From contig CM034532.1 in the NCBI GenBank assembly GCA_020002185.1, positions 26,142,100-26,206,099 of the forward strand: DNA of 64,000 bases, written 5' to 3'. The position numbers and the translations under genes are program-made. The notes beneath the pieces were generated by a model that saw only the letters and a list, made by a program, of their open reading frames with translations, was not told where the DNA came from and did no database searches. This document shows, piece after piece, positions 14,201 to 24,488 of the stretch (position 1 is its first letter; each line of letters opens with the position of its first letter). The DNA is from Paraescarpia echinospica. Its lineage: Eukaryota > Annelida > Polychaeta > Sabellida > Siboglinidae.

Positions 14201-15712
14201 AGGTGGCCTGTGTCTACAGTGGCTAGGTGTCCATTATAGACAGTACTGTACTAGGCATTTTAAATCCATGGCGAACACGGTTTAAAGATAACTGGACCCG
14301 ATTTTAAAATGTGTTCATTATGTGGGCTTCTAGAAGTACACATTTATTGTGTGAATAATGATATAATGTGGGAAACATGCTGTTTTTTATGCACCGTAAA
14401 TTTTGAAAATACAGATTTGGGAAAATATAAATTTTAATTAATGTTTCTTTTACCAAGCAAACAGAGCCATGTCTCTTGAAAGGGGGTGAATGTGACCTTA
14501 TTGAGCCTAAGGGTTCCTTCATATGTCCATGCGCCAAGCACCCCTCCACAGACCCCAGTACTGTCTCAGCTCAAGACATTCCATGGATTATGCAAAGCTC
14601 AGGTCTGAGCATCTGATGCCAGTAGATGACATCGGCATATTTTGCATACAAATAATTTTCTGCACCTTTTGGTATTTGCCTGCGCACAGTGGGCACAGAT
14701 TAGCAGCTGCAAGTGAGTTGGCACTTCAGCCACGCTTCCTCTGGCAAGACAGCGAATTATACATGCAACGATTCATGCCTCGAGTCATAGCCGCCGACTT
14801 CGAGTGATTGGAAATCAATGGAAATATAATAACAAGTGTATAAACAAAGAAATGTGTATTGTATAATTATATTGCATTCCCGGGTGGCCATAAAGATAAA
14901 ATGACTGCGTTGACCTGGAAACTATCTCATCTACAATGGACAGTCTCAAGTCCACATCCGCAGATATTGACTCGGTATTCATAAATCAGAAATGGTATTT
15001 AAACAAGGAAAGTATTTATCCGTGGCGAAATGTTATGAATGGACCAGAGGTGTCCTGAACAAAGTCAGCTATTGTTGACCAGTGTAACTCGTGCACACAC
15101 CTGCTTGGACGGAGCACCTGGACCGGGCGGTCAAGATTGACCAGTGGTCATTTTGACATAGTGAGCAGTTGGTGGTCATTAGGCACAACAGCTTGAAGAG
15201 TGTGAGAAAGATATGTCAGGTATACGCTGTGTACCTGTAATGGCCAGTGAGAACTCGGGATAGTTCAATAACAGAATGACCAGGTCAAGTTCATCCGCTG
15301 ACCAACAGGATAGTAAACAGACTCCTCCATAAGAAAAGTAAACATCACTCCTGAATACCAACAGAGGTAATCTCCAACATCTTTTTAACATTTCAACTAT
15401 TTTTTAAGAGAGCATACGCTGGCCCCCAAAGCGCTGGACTTTTAACGCGCGCTGGACTTTTAACGTCCGCTGTAAGGGCCCAGTCCAGTATTTGGAAGAA
15501 GAAGAATCTGATCAGGCTTCAGCAGTGGTAATCCACTGAAGACTTGCCTACAAGCCAATGAGTAAATGAATTTAATATATTCCTCTTTCAGCATTTAATA
15601 TGTGACTGGCCTCTTGTTCCACCCCCCCCCCCTCTGTGGTATGGTGGACTGCCACTGGTGCACTGTTCTCTTTGTGGTCTTCTACTCTTGGCTGTCCATT
15701 CCTGCTATCTTA
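11208..15712. other. No gene recognised
   Basis: Contains short (CA)n and (TA)n runs and a recurring 'ggtgagaggtcgtaggtggg' phrase at about 12290 and 12785. Near 15430-15475 the phrase 'gcgctggacttttaac' is duplicated back to back. Open frames at 11769-12051 and 13687-14080 overlap on both strands and match nothing I know. Confidence 0.45.
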
Positions 15713-16386
15713 AAGCTGCATTCACACCTACAGAATTAAAACGGTTTAGCTAAACCGTTTTAGTTAAACCGGTTCATGCTTGAAAATTGTGAGCGTTCAC
15801 ACATGCAATAGCTAAACCGTTTTAAGGAGGAAGTTGGTATGTGCACATGCGCAAGCTAGCATAACAAAATGTTAAAGATGTCCCCCTGACCCCGCCTCGG
15901 TGCCCTCGCTCAGGTCGCGGTTCAGACGATTGGCGATGCACCGATATATAATTATATTTCCTTCTAAATCGGACTACCCCCGATCGTCTCCCCACAACTC
16001 CAGTAACAGCCGAACTTCCCCATCGTCCCAATTGTCGTGTCGCACTTACGTTTCTTGAGATTTTGCGTCGATCGAAGTCGAATACATGATTGTGCCAAAA
16101 TGGTGTTTATGTTTACGTTATACACAGGAAGCGATGAGGCGCGAGATCGAATGCGCATGACTGTGACATGCTTAAAACGTTTTAGCTAATCCGCTTGCGT
16201 TCACACTTGCAACTTAAACCGTTTAAGCTAAAACGGTTTAACTAAACCACCTACTGAAGTGGATTAGCTAAACCGTTTTAGTTAAAACGTTTTAGCGCTA
16301 AATCGCGTTCACACGTCTGTTTTCTGACTGGATTAGTTAAAACGTTTTAACTAAACCGTTTTAAAGTGTAAGTGTGAACGCAGCTT
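15713..16386. mobile_element. Non-autonomous DNA transposon (MITE) with TA target duplication
   Basis: The ends are inverted repeats: the left starts AAGCTGCATTCACACCTAC and the right ends GTAAGTGTGAACGCAGCTT. TA flanks both sides (15711-15712 and 16387-16388). Just inside each end, and again near 15810, 16215 and 16270, are palindromic blocks built from 'aaacggtttagctaaaccg' variants. There is no transposase ORF, so mobility would need a partner in trans. A TA duplication suggests Tc1/mariner-like mobilisation, but the family is not established. Confidence 0.78.
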
Positions 16387-17734
16387 TAGTGTGACTGACT
16401 GTCTAGGCCCAGATGGGTTAACTGTATACTGAAGACACCCACTGCCAGCTTCATTGTTTGATAGGTATATCTCCCTAGGTATTCTGTCAGGGCGCGCTTA
16501 ACACTTAACACTTACATCTGTTCATAATTTTGGTACTAATTAGTTGCTCTGTTCCTTTCAACTCCAATGTCACATTTTGCATTTAAGAATCCTAGCCTAG
16601 GTAGTGTAGCCGACTTAATGAGTACGAAGTGTTACATCATCAGCAAGAAATGCAATTACAGCTACCTTTGCATGGTGTAACAATGTATAATGGTAATTTA
16701 GCCTGTCAAACTCCCTTTTGAATAGATTCTAATGATGCAATCAAGAGCCCAATTAAACAAAGAACTCAATCCAGAAGTCAACAATGCACCATATACCAGC
16801 AGGACATGGTATTCATCTACAGATTCTACCAGTGATTCAGAACTGAATAGTGATTACTGACAGAGGGGGATGACACTTAACTGCATCTGAATGGACCAAG
16901 TCAGAGAAACTCAGGGCAGCTCAATTATTGAGAAGTTGCTGACAGGGCCATGACTCAACGCCTCATTATAGCATGAGGCGCTAAGGTATGACTGGACTGC
17001 CTAACTACAGGTGAAAGTGAGATTTTAAACACCTGTTAGAAATGAGAGTCTGACAGACACATTGCCTAGGGTTGAGAGTGAGACAGAACATTGACTTGAG
17101 CCCCTGAGATGGGTCTATTGTGTGAAGGCAGGATGCTGGACACCAACAATATAGTGTACATTATTATTATTCCAAATGATTGCTCTAGTGCTATGGCTGT
17201 TACAAGTACGCAGTGGACACTGCCATACAGACAGTTGACAACTGTCACAATGGTCACATGACATGTCACCATCCACAGTATACAGTCTATCATATTCCTC
17301 CATCATACTAAAATGCTCTATGTAGATAGCAATATGTTTAGAGTACCAACTTGTATTAAATTCAAAATATACACATATAACTGTAATAATATAGCTTAAC
17401 ATATTATATATGGGTAATTGTCTAGAAAAGTGTCATATTGGCTATAAAAAAATCTAAAATGTCAATATTTTGTAAGTTGTCGCATATCAGGCTAATGTAG
17501 CATCGTATTCGATTGTCATATGCAGCAGAGCTTAAATATTTTTTCTTGTGGGTGGGAGGGGGTTAAAAATAGCACTGTAAATGGAGCCGTATGTCATCAA
17601 ACGGAGTGGTGTTTACATGTATTGGTAACCCACGATGAAAAGGCAAAATTATACTGATGGTAACACGGCCACTTCATTTTATTTATTTACTTTTTCCAAA
17701 GGGCCTTGTAGAAACAAATTGAACAATTTCAACA
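16387..17734. other. No gene recognised
   Basis: AT-rich sequence without a supported coding or RNA feature. Minus-strand open frames at 17066-17402 overlap in two frames and show no domain. Confidence 0.4.
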
Positions 17735-18760
17735 ATGCAAGCGGCAGTAACATCAACTGACTGCCATGGTTGGCAGCAATGCATTACTAAGTATTCTCAC
17801 TTGTTGAGTTATTTCCGAAAACATGATTCCACGCGAACTTCTTCTGGGAGAACTTGCAGATATCCTTGTTTTAAGTTTGCAACCACTGGTGGGGGTAACT
17901 TTAGTACATTGTCTGTGGGCTCTCCTGATTCCCCACATCAGTCCACTAAATACAATCAGCTCCGATACCGACTTCAACAGATATCTTTTCTGCATTGCTT
18001 GTCCATCTTTGGTCGCCGTCTCTCGCACACCAGCTGTTGCTCTGCTAATGTCATCTCTGATGACGTGCTCTCACGTTTCTGCTGTAACAATCGCAGTGTG
18101 TTTCTCCAGTTCATATACGGGCTGTTTACGGTTTCTTTCTTGTTATTTTTGATAGCCGACCTCGATAGATCAATGCTTTTCACCGTCATTGCCATTTTCT
18201 TATACTTCTTTAAGATGTGCCCAGTTCCCAAAACCTTGTGGAATGCCCTCATTCGACTTTCAAATCTTTTGTGATGCTGGGCTGTCAATGAGAAGTGCAA
18301 AGTTAATTGCTTTCTGACATGCGTTCGCATTTCCTCATGGTTTCTGCCGTTTTTCTTCTAGGTGTCAGAACGGCCCTACCACCATTGGCGTTTGGATTGT
18401 TTGCCTTCAAGTATTCTAGTCGTTTTCGATACTAAGCATCTTTATCTGTAGTTTTCAGCTGAGCCGATAGTGCCACTATTTGTCGGTATGATGCTGATTT
18501 ATCTCTCCTCTTGGTCTTTCTGCCATGAGCTTGTTGTCGTGATGCCCTCCAGGTTCTCCGCTACCACACGGTACTTGTTCGATGTCTACATTCTGAATTA
18601 TTCCCATGAGATTTGGCGGTATTGTGGAGGCAATTTCTTCATTTGCCTTGACTGTGCCACGATCGCATTCCTTTGTGCTCTCTTTTCTCCAATACTCCCT
18701 CTTAGCCCGCTTTTCTATTTCAGTCATGTTGGTTATCAATTTTACTCTCATTTCTTCTTT
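17735..18760 (-). pseudogene. Unrecognised, ORF-rich decayed segment, possibly repeat-derived
   Basis: Three broken minus-strand frames follow one another (18751-18476, 18330-17974, 18028-17753). They are rich in Lys/Arg and carry phrases such as KRAKREYWRKES and KKYKKMAMTVKSID. The basic composition recalls ORFs of uncharacterised invertebrate transposable elements, but I cannot name a family. A plus-strand 179-codon frame overlaps and is equally anonymous. The decayed LINE begins just downstream. Confidence 0.25.
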
Positions 18761-18859
18761 TCAAACTCAACAACAAAATTCACTGTGAAATCCAGTGTCC
18801 GTCATTTCTTTTCACCCTAGCCATCGATTGGAGTACAAAAATCACCAACCAACCAACAG

Positions 18860-19700
18860 CAGACAAGAATCAGATGGAACCTGACAACCCTGTGCTCTTC
18901 ACTCAAAGATCTAATCTATGCAGATGATCTTGCTCTGCCTTCTCACAGTTGAGATCAAGTACAAAAGAAAATAGGTAACCTAGAACAACAAGCCAGTTCC
19001 ATTGGTCTTTCAATTAATGCAAAAAAGACAAAAATATTGACAAACAGCAACCTGACACAGTAACCTATCACGATTAACAATTATGCACTCGAATATGTGA
19101 ACAAGTTCACCTACCTGGGCAGCATCATCAGTCTCCAAGGAGGTGCAGAAGAAGACATCAAAACATGATTGGGAAAAGCCAGGTCAGCATTTGCAAATCT
19201 ACAACGGCTGTGGAAATCCTCAGTATACTCCAGAAAAACAAAACTAAGAATCTACAAGAGCAATGTCCTCTCTGTGCTCATGTATGGTTCAGAGTGCTGG
19301 TGCATGACACAGCAAGACACCAATAGACTCTTAGGCTTCCACAACACCTGCCTCAGGAAGATAATGAAAGTATACTGGCCCGAGACCATTTCCAATACAA
19401 TACTCCACCAAGCAACAAATCAGCAACAGATCTGCCTCACCCTGAAAAAGAGAAGGTGAACGTGGTTCAGCCATGTCTACAGGATGAGCAGCGACATTCC
19501 AGCAAAGACAGCATTGACCTGGACACCAGGAGGAAACGGGAAAATATCCAGACCGAAAACAACTTGGTGACAACAAATTGAAGAAGAACTAAAGTCTGCT
19601 GGGCTGACCTGGGGCACAGCAGCAAGGAAAGCCCAAGACAGAGGGGTCTGGCGAGATCTTGTGCGAGCCTTATGTGCCACACGGCACGAAGAGGATAAGT
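18860..19700 (+). pseudogene. Decayed LINE reverse transcriptase, C-terminal half
   Basis: The plus strand reads as the end of a non-LTR retrotransposon. It has the catalytic YADD box in LIYADDLALPSH near 18910, then FTYLGSIISLQGG, LGKARSAFANL, YKSNVLSVLMYGSECW, FHNTCLRKIM, a degraded 'HVxRM' and TAxTWTPGG, ending near 19690. In-frame stops include a TAG in the 'LTQ-PITI' stretch and TGAs before LGKARS, after LKKRR and after TTW, so it is dead. The 5' half is missing. The 3' end is a short (TAAG)n tail, typical of RTE-like LINEs. Confidence 0.88.
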
Positions 19701-22224
19701 AAGTAAGTTTCCTCTTTTCGTCCATGCCATCACTCTCTTTCTCTTTTTGTTTGAACTCATCGCACTTGGCAGGATAATTTTTATGTTGTCAGGCCCAGCT
19801 ATTGATGTGAAGTAAAAATAAAATTACAAGCTCCGCAAAATATATGTACACGGTTAAGGTTATGTATTGTTACTATTAACGTATTGTAACTAAATACGTA
19901 CATGATGTGTGTGCGTGTGTGTGTGTGCACGTATATAGCCTATAATAGTAATATTCCACGATCTTCAGGCAATCAGTCTTAAATCTAACTGATCATGCGT
20001 AGTTTTCTACTCCATTTAACTCACAACGACTCCATTCACACAGTGCATAAACGAAGTCTTGTAAAACGGAGTCGTGAAATCTAACATTTAGCCCCTTAAA
20101 GCATATTTTACACAAAATTCATTTGGATTAAAGCTATCTAAACATGTAAATGTGTAATTTACACATGTGTCGCCCTGAAGTATGTGTGCTACGAAACGGA
20201 GTTTTTATACGCCTGAAATATGATGTTTTATATAGCAAACTCTGAGAGTGAGTGTGATATATATGAACAACTTACAAAAAATCCCTTGCGTGGCACGCTG
20301 AATGAAGCATCGCGTGACGGCATAGTCATACAACACATTCATTGTTTTAATTCCAACTGGTGGCAGCATTAGCACAGCGAAAAACGGAGTCGTATTGATA
20401 GAGTAAAATTAAGAGACATACATGTTTGGTGCTCTAGATGATTATTTAACAAAACAATCACAGTAATATTGTACCATAACCTGTAGAAATATGTATTTGT
20501 TGCAAAATAGTATTACTATTAGTATTATATGTACTCCTTATCAGAGACAAGAAAAAGCGTAAATGAATGTTGACGGGTGATATCACAGGTGGATTGCATG
20601 TGACTGGTGTCTATGAAATGGACCCGTCACCATGTCCCTTGTGACTGATGTGTAGACATGAAAACTCACGACACACTACACTTCCCTATTCCTATTTACT
20701 GTATTCATGATGACCAACTTCCATCAATAAGCCTATTTTCCTTTTAATTGCAAAAACTTTGCGCATATATATATATATTAAGTTTAGCAAAGTTCTATTC
20801 ATGACTATGTGCTACATGTACCAACTTTCCTTTTTCACTTTAATGTCTCAAACAATTAGTTTCTGACTGGTTAGCATTCCAAATCAGCTCACGCAGGCAA
20901 CAGACAACACTATAGTTTGAATTAAAAAAAAATATCTGCTCATTGCGAATTATATCCTGAGATATGCCCAAATACAATGCAACGGTTGTATCACACAAAG
21001 TCCCATCATGCTACATGAAAGCATTTCAAAGGGTATGACAGTTAACATTATAATAATATATACAAAGATGTACTATATATAGCTATCGCCGACAGGCAGG
21101 TTCTATATGTCTAACTGCAGGCCATCCAAGATAATGTCTATTGTATTTCTGTTTGCACATGTATGTATAATTTATCCAATTTCAAAGGCTTCTCATCACA
21201 TCTTTGTTTTGATCATGTAAATGAGATCATGTGACTGTGTAGACTATCCATGATAAACTACGGTTTAGCCTTGTTCAACACTTTACAACTTGGAACATCA
21301 CAGTAATTTTAACTGAATGTCTTCATTGATTCAAAGAACAAACTCATAATGATGCTAACCACAGGTCTTTTTGTCCTGTTTTGGACAGAAGAAAGATCAA
21401 TGGTCTGTCTGACTAAACACTGACCATGAATGAAACTTGCAGTTTCAAAAATTAAGGTTACATTGCCTGGTTCAACTGGCAGACCTAGATGTGGTTCTGG
21501 CCTAATAAGACCATTCCTGGTCATAACAAATACAGACAAGTTCTTATGGCAGTCTTCAACTGTTGCCACATTACATGTTTAGGTTTGTAGAAGATTGACA
21601 GTCTTGGAACTTTCCTACTATTTGGCCATTTTAGTCACTCACCTTGACAAAGTGAGAATGGAAAACAGAAGACACAGGTAGAAGGAGAATGAAGATTAAC
21701 TTATACATTACAGGGACACAAAAGGCAATTGTTTTAACTTAAGAGTTACTACAATCTAACAATTTGTTTTCAACGAGGTTATTTTAGTAAACTGCTGGGA
21801 TAATATTCTTGTTTGTAGTTGCTAATGTTAAGCTTTTGGCCCCAAAATGCTGTTTGTTTCCCTTTAAGGTTCCCAAATTAACATTGTAGCTCTGGAGATT
21901 ATTATTGTTAATGAAGACATATCCACAAAGGGAATAGATAAACAGCAGAGATCGGCAGGCAATTGCAGAAGACTGGGTTAGGTGGTGAAGTATTGATGAG
22001 AGCACGACATGGATGGGGTGATGTGGCCTAGGTGCAAGTGACCAAGGGGGTAATACATTCTAAGATTGATCTTGATCTCGTTTGAACAGTAAGTCTTATT
22101 GCAAAGGCATACTGCAAAACATGAAGTGAGTCAGATTTATATCAATTTTCTAACCTGGTTCTCTACGCCAATCACCATTTGGAATGTGTCAACCAGTGTA
22201 GAGCTCGATAATCGTTCTGCTTAC
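19701..22224. other. Presumed intron 1 of the TESK-like gene; no exon seen
   Basis: I looked on the minus strand for the next kinase exon (VAIK lysine, HRDL, DFG, APE) and found none. Short (TG)n and (TA)n runs occur near 19910 and 20768. Confidence 0.4.
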
Positions 22225-22431
22225 CTTGTAGACTTCAGAGAAGAACCCCTTTCCCAGACTCTCCTGGCTGAAGTCGTCCAGTCGGTATAGACTGGACACT
22301 GCATGCAGAAGAGCCTGGCATGAGGTGGACGAACATCGCCGTCTTCGACCATTGGCATTGCTGATCTTGGCTGTTAATGTTTCCGAGGGCTCCCGTGCTG
22401 ACAATGACAACATAGGAGGGGATGGAGACAT
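22225..22431 (-). CDS. First coding exon of a TESK-family protein kinase (partial)
   Basis: 69 codons on the minus strand, from an ATG at 22431 with A at -3 to a canonical donor (AAG|GTAAGC) at 22225/22224. The last 28 residues include [12 protein letters not shown] and [11 protein letters not shown], which match the start of the kinase domain in testis-specific dual-specificity kinases (TESK1/2). In that family the glycine loop reads GxGFFSEV, with Ser in place of the third Gly. The first 40 residues are Ser-rich with an RRRR cluster. TESKs phosphorylate cofilin and regulate actin. Only the exon carrying the ATP-loop start is present; catalytic exons must lie further left, outside the window or unseen. 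LIM kinase is the main alternative, but the FFSEV loop favours TESK. Confidence 0.8.
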
Positions 22432-23000
22432 TCTGCGTGTAAGACTTCCGGTGCCAGTCCGCGGACGAGCGGACCGTTCACATCTTGAAGAGATGCGTCG
22501 GTCCGTCTCCTAAAACTGCCGATAAACCGGTCGATGCAGTCAAACAACGAATTAAGGAGACCGGCGAATAATGAGACAGTTAACTGTGACGGCAAGGCTA
22601 CCAACTGACGCTTCAAATCCGCCGTCAGTGGCACGTTGGACGGTGTACAAACCCGGAAGCCGAGTACGAGTTGCGAAGCGTCCGTCCGTCCGACCGAAAC
22701 ACAACTCAACTGTAGTCTGTAGAATGTCTGCCGCCGACTTCTCGGTCTCAACTCGGTTTCAAACGAGTCGCACCGCCGGATAAGTCCATTTTGTTTTACG
22801 TCGCCAATCCGTGTTGAACACTACTGTTACTAAGTTGCAGTCGGTGTGTATCGCACGAAACCTCATCATATCACGTCATCTTGACGAAATTAGTGCTCTC
22901 TCGCAGTCTCTACCTCACAACATCGCTGTTTACACTGGCTCGGGCCGGCAAGTTCCGCCGAAGCTGTTTCTTACCTCATTAGCATTCGCTGACCTACTTT
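22432..23000 (-). promoter_or_regulatory. CpG-rich 5' flank of the TESK-like gene
   Basis: CpG density and GC content rise clearly compared with the surrounding AT-rich DNA, directly upstream of the exon. An inverted CCAAT box (gccaat on plus, 22802-22807) and a nearby 'ttttacgtcg' CRE-like string are visible. Overlapping open frames here run on both strands, as expected for GC-rich sequence. The transcription start cannot be placed from sequence alone. Confidence 0.45.
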
Positions 23001-23704
23001 AGGGCGCTTCGTGTGGTTCACCGTCTTCACACCCCACGATACTGCTCATTATTATGAAATATGAGAAAATGTTTACTAACATTTGTAAGATTGTGCACAG
23101 AGCATAACTATCACGAATTAAGGAAAATCAAACATTTGATGTGAGGAAACAAAGCGGTAGACCAACGGCTAGTGGGTAAACAAGAAGGTATTTTTAGAAA
23201 TTAATTCTAGCGACGGTCGCTACGCGGCGGCACTATATTTAATAGTACCCTCTGCATTGGTCGGTGATTTTCTATACATTATAATGCATATACGCATATA
23301 TATATATATTACTGGCCTTGACGCAGACATTTCTATTCCGCTTATGAGTGACATTACTTTATATTTTACTATCTGAGTTTCCTGGCTGTGCATTGGGAAA
23401 ACATACATTATTCAGATAAAGCCACGCCGACATCAATCAATATTCAATATGTTACTAAGGGAACACTCCCGAAATCATGTGCACTGGAATAAGACAATCA
23501 AATAATTTACACTAAAATCTGACCCATTTTTATACAAGCATTGTTGGCATAATTCTGAACGCTGAAAATTGACCCAACCCCGCATGTCCAACACGTAAAT
23601 CCGACTCACCCTGAAAATGCACTGCACTTAAAACTGAGTCTACCCCCAAATTCCACCCAACTCATTCAAGCCACCGCCTTGATGAGTTTTAAAAATAACA
23701 TTGG
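23001..23704. other. No gene recognised
   Basis: Intergenic-looking AT-rich DNA between the TESK-like 5' flank and the LINE fragment, with a (TA)n run near 23296. Confidence 0.4.
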
Positions 23705-24150
23705 TACTGTACTTACTTACTGCCTATTACACCTAATGGCGTGTAGAGCAGCGACGATGTTCCTTCACACCGGTCGGTCTCTTGCCAATCTCTGGAGAGT
23801 GCCCCAGCTTTGTTCAACATCCTTCAGCTCTGCTTCCACTGTTCTGTGCCAGATTGTTTTGGGACGTTCTCTCTTTCTTTCCCATCAGGGGTCCAGTGCA
23901 CTGCGGTTCTGGTGATTGGCTTGGCTTCTTTCCGTAGCACATGGGTAATCCACTTACATCGTCTTCTGGTGATGATGGTACGCATGTCTTCCAGATTGGT
24001 CTCTTCTAACTTGTTGGACGTTCTTCAAGGGTCAGAAGATCCTTAGGATTCTTCTGAGACTTGTTGTGTGGACTGATGACAGTCTGAACGTGTCTTGCTC
24101 TGTCATGCGCCAGCACTCTGACCCATAAAGAAGAGTGGACAGTACACATC
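23705..24150 (-). pseudogene. 5'-truncated LINE fragment, reverse transcriptase C-terminus
   Basis: The minus strand reads LYGSECWRMTEQDT, then a degraded 'LRRIL', KWITHVLRKE, RTAVHWTPDGK, a W..TVEAEL-like stretch and WR..VAALHA with several frame changes. These are the closing motifs of the same LINE class as 18860-19700. The 5' end is cut just upstream of the 'GSECW' motif. The 3' end (plus 23705-23720) carries a 'taagtaagtac' tail, again (TAAG)n. Confidence 0.82.
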
Positions 24151-24231
24151 TACACTAGTGTCATGGATGGCCATGACGCTATTTTAATTTTGTTATTTGT
24201 ATGTTAAGTTCTTTAGTGATGCCACCTGGTG

Positions 24232-24236
24232 AATAG
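24232..24236. repeat. Target-site duplication AATAG, left
   Basis: AATAG directly abuts the 3' LTR and recurs at 29472-29476 beyond the 5' LTR. This 5 bp duplication is the size made by Ty3/gypsy integrases and proves that the 24237-29471 element inserted as one unit. Confidence 0.85.
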
Positions 24237-24420
24237 TAGATAAGAACTCTGTCTATTTGTTTTACGCCACTTTACTGAACTTTGTAAACATGACAAACAA
24301 TAAAGAAACATGTTAAAACTGGTACGTTGTTGTGTTCGCCATTTGCAATACAGTCTGTGCGCAAGTGCGAGTCATAGTCACATAGGGAGCATTTAGTATC
24401 TCATTGTTCATATTGTTCTA
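24237..24420 (-). repeat. 3' LTR of the gypsy element
   Basis: 184 bp. On the minus strand it starts TAGAACAATATGAAC and ends GTTCTTATCTA, so the usual TG...CA ends are absent. It differs from the 5' LTR at four sites that I can read. It contains the 12-mer ATGTTTCTTTAT (minus strand, 24300-24311) that is complementary to the primer-binding region. Confidence 0.93.
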
Positions 24421-24432
24421 TCTCCCCCCAAG
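24421..24432 (-). other. Polypurine tract
   Basis: The minus strand reads CTTGGGGGGAGA directly before the 3' LTR start. A G-rich purine run touching the LTR is the usual plus-strand DNA primer of LTR elements. Confidence 0.8.
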
Positions 24433-24488
24433 TCTTCATCACTTATTTTAGACTGTAAATAATAGTCTATAGTGAGGGAGACTGTCTC

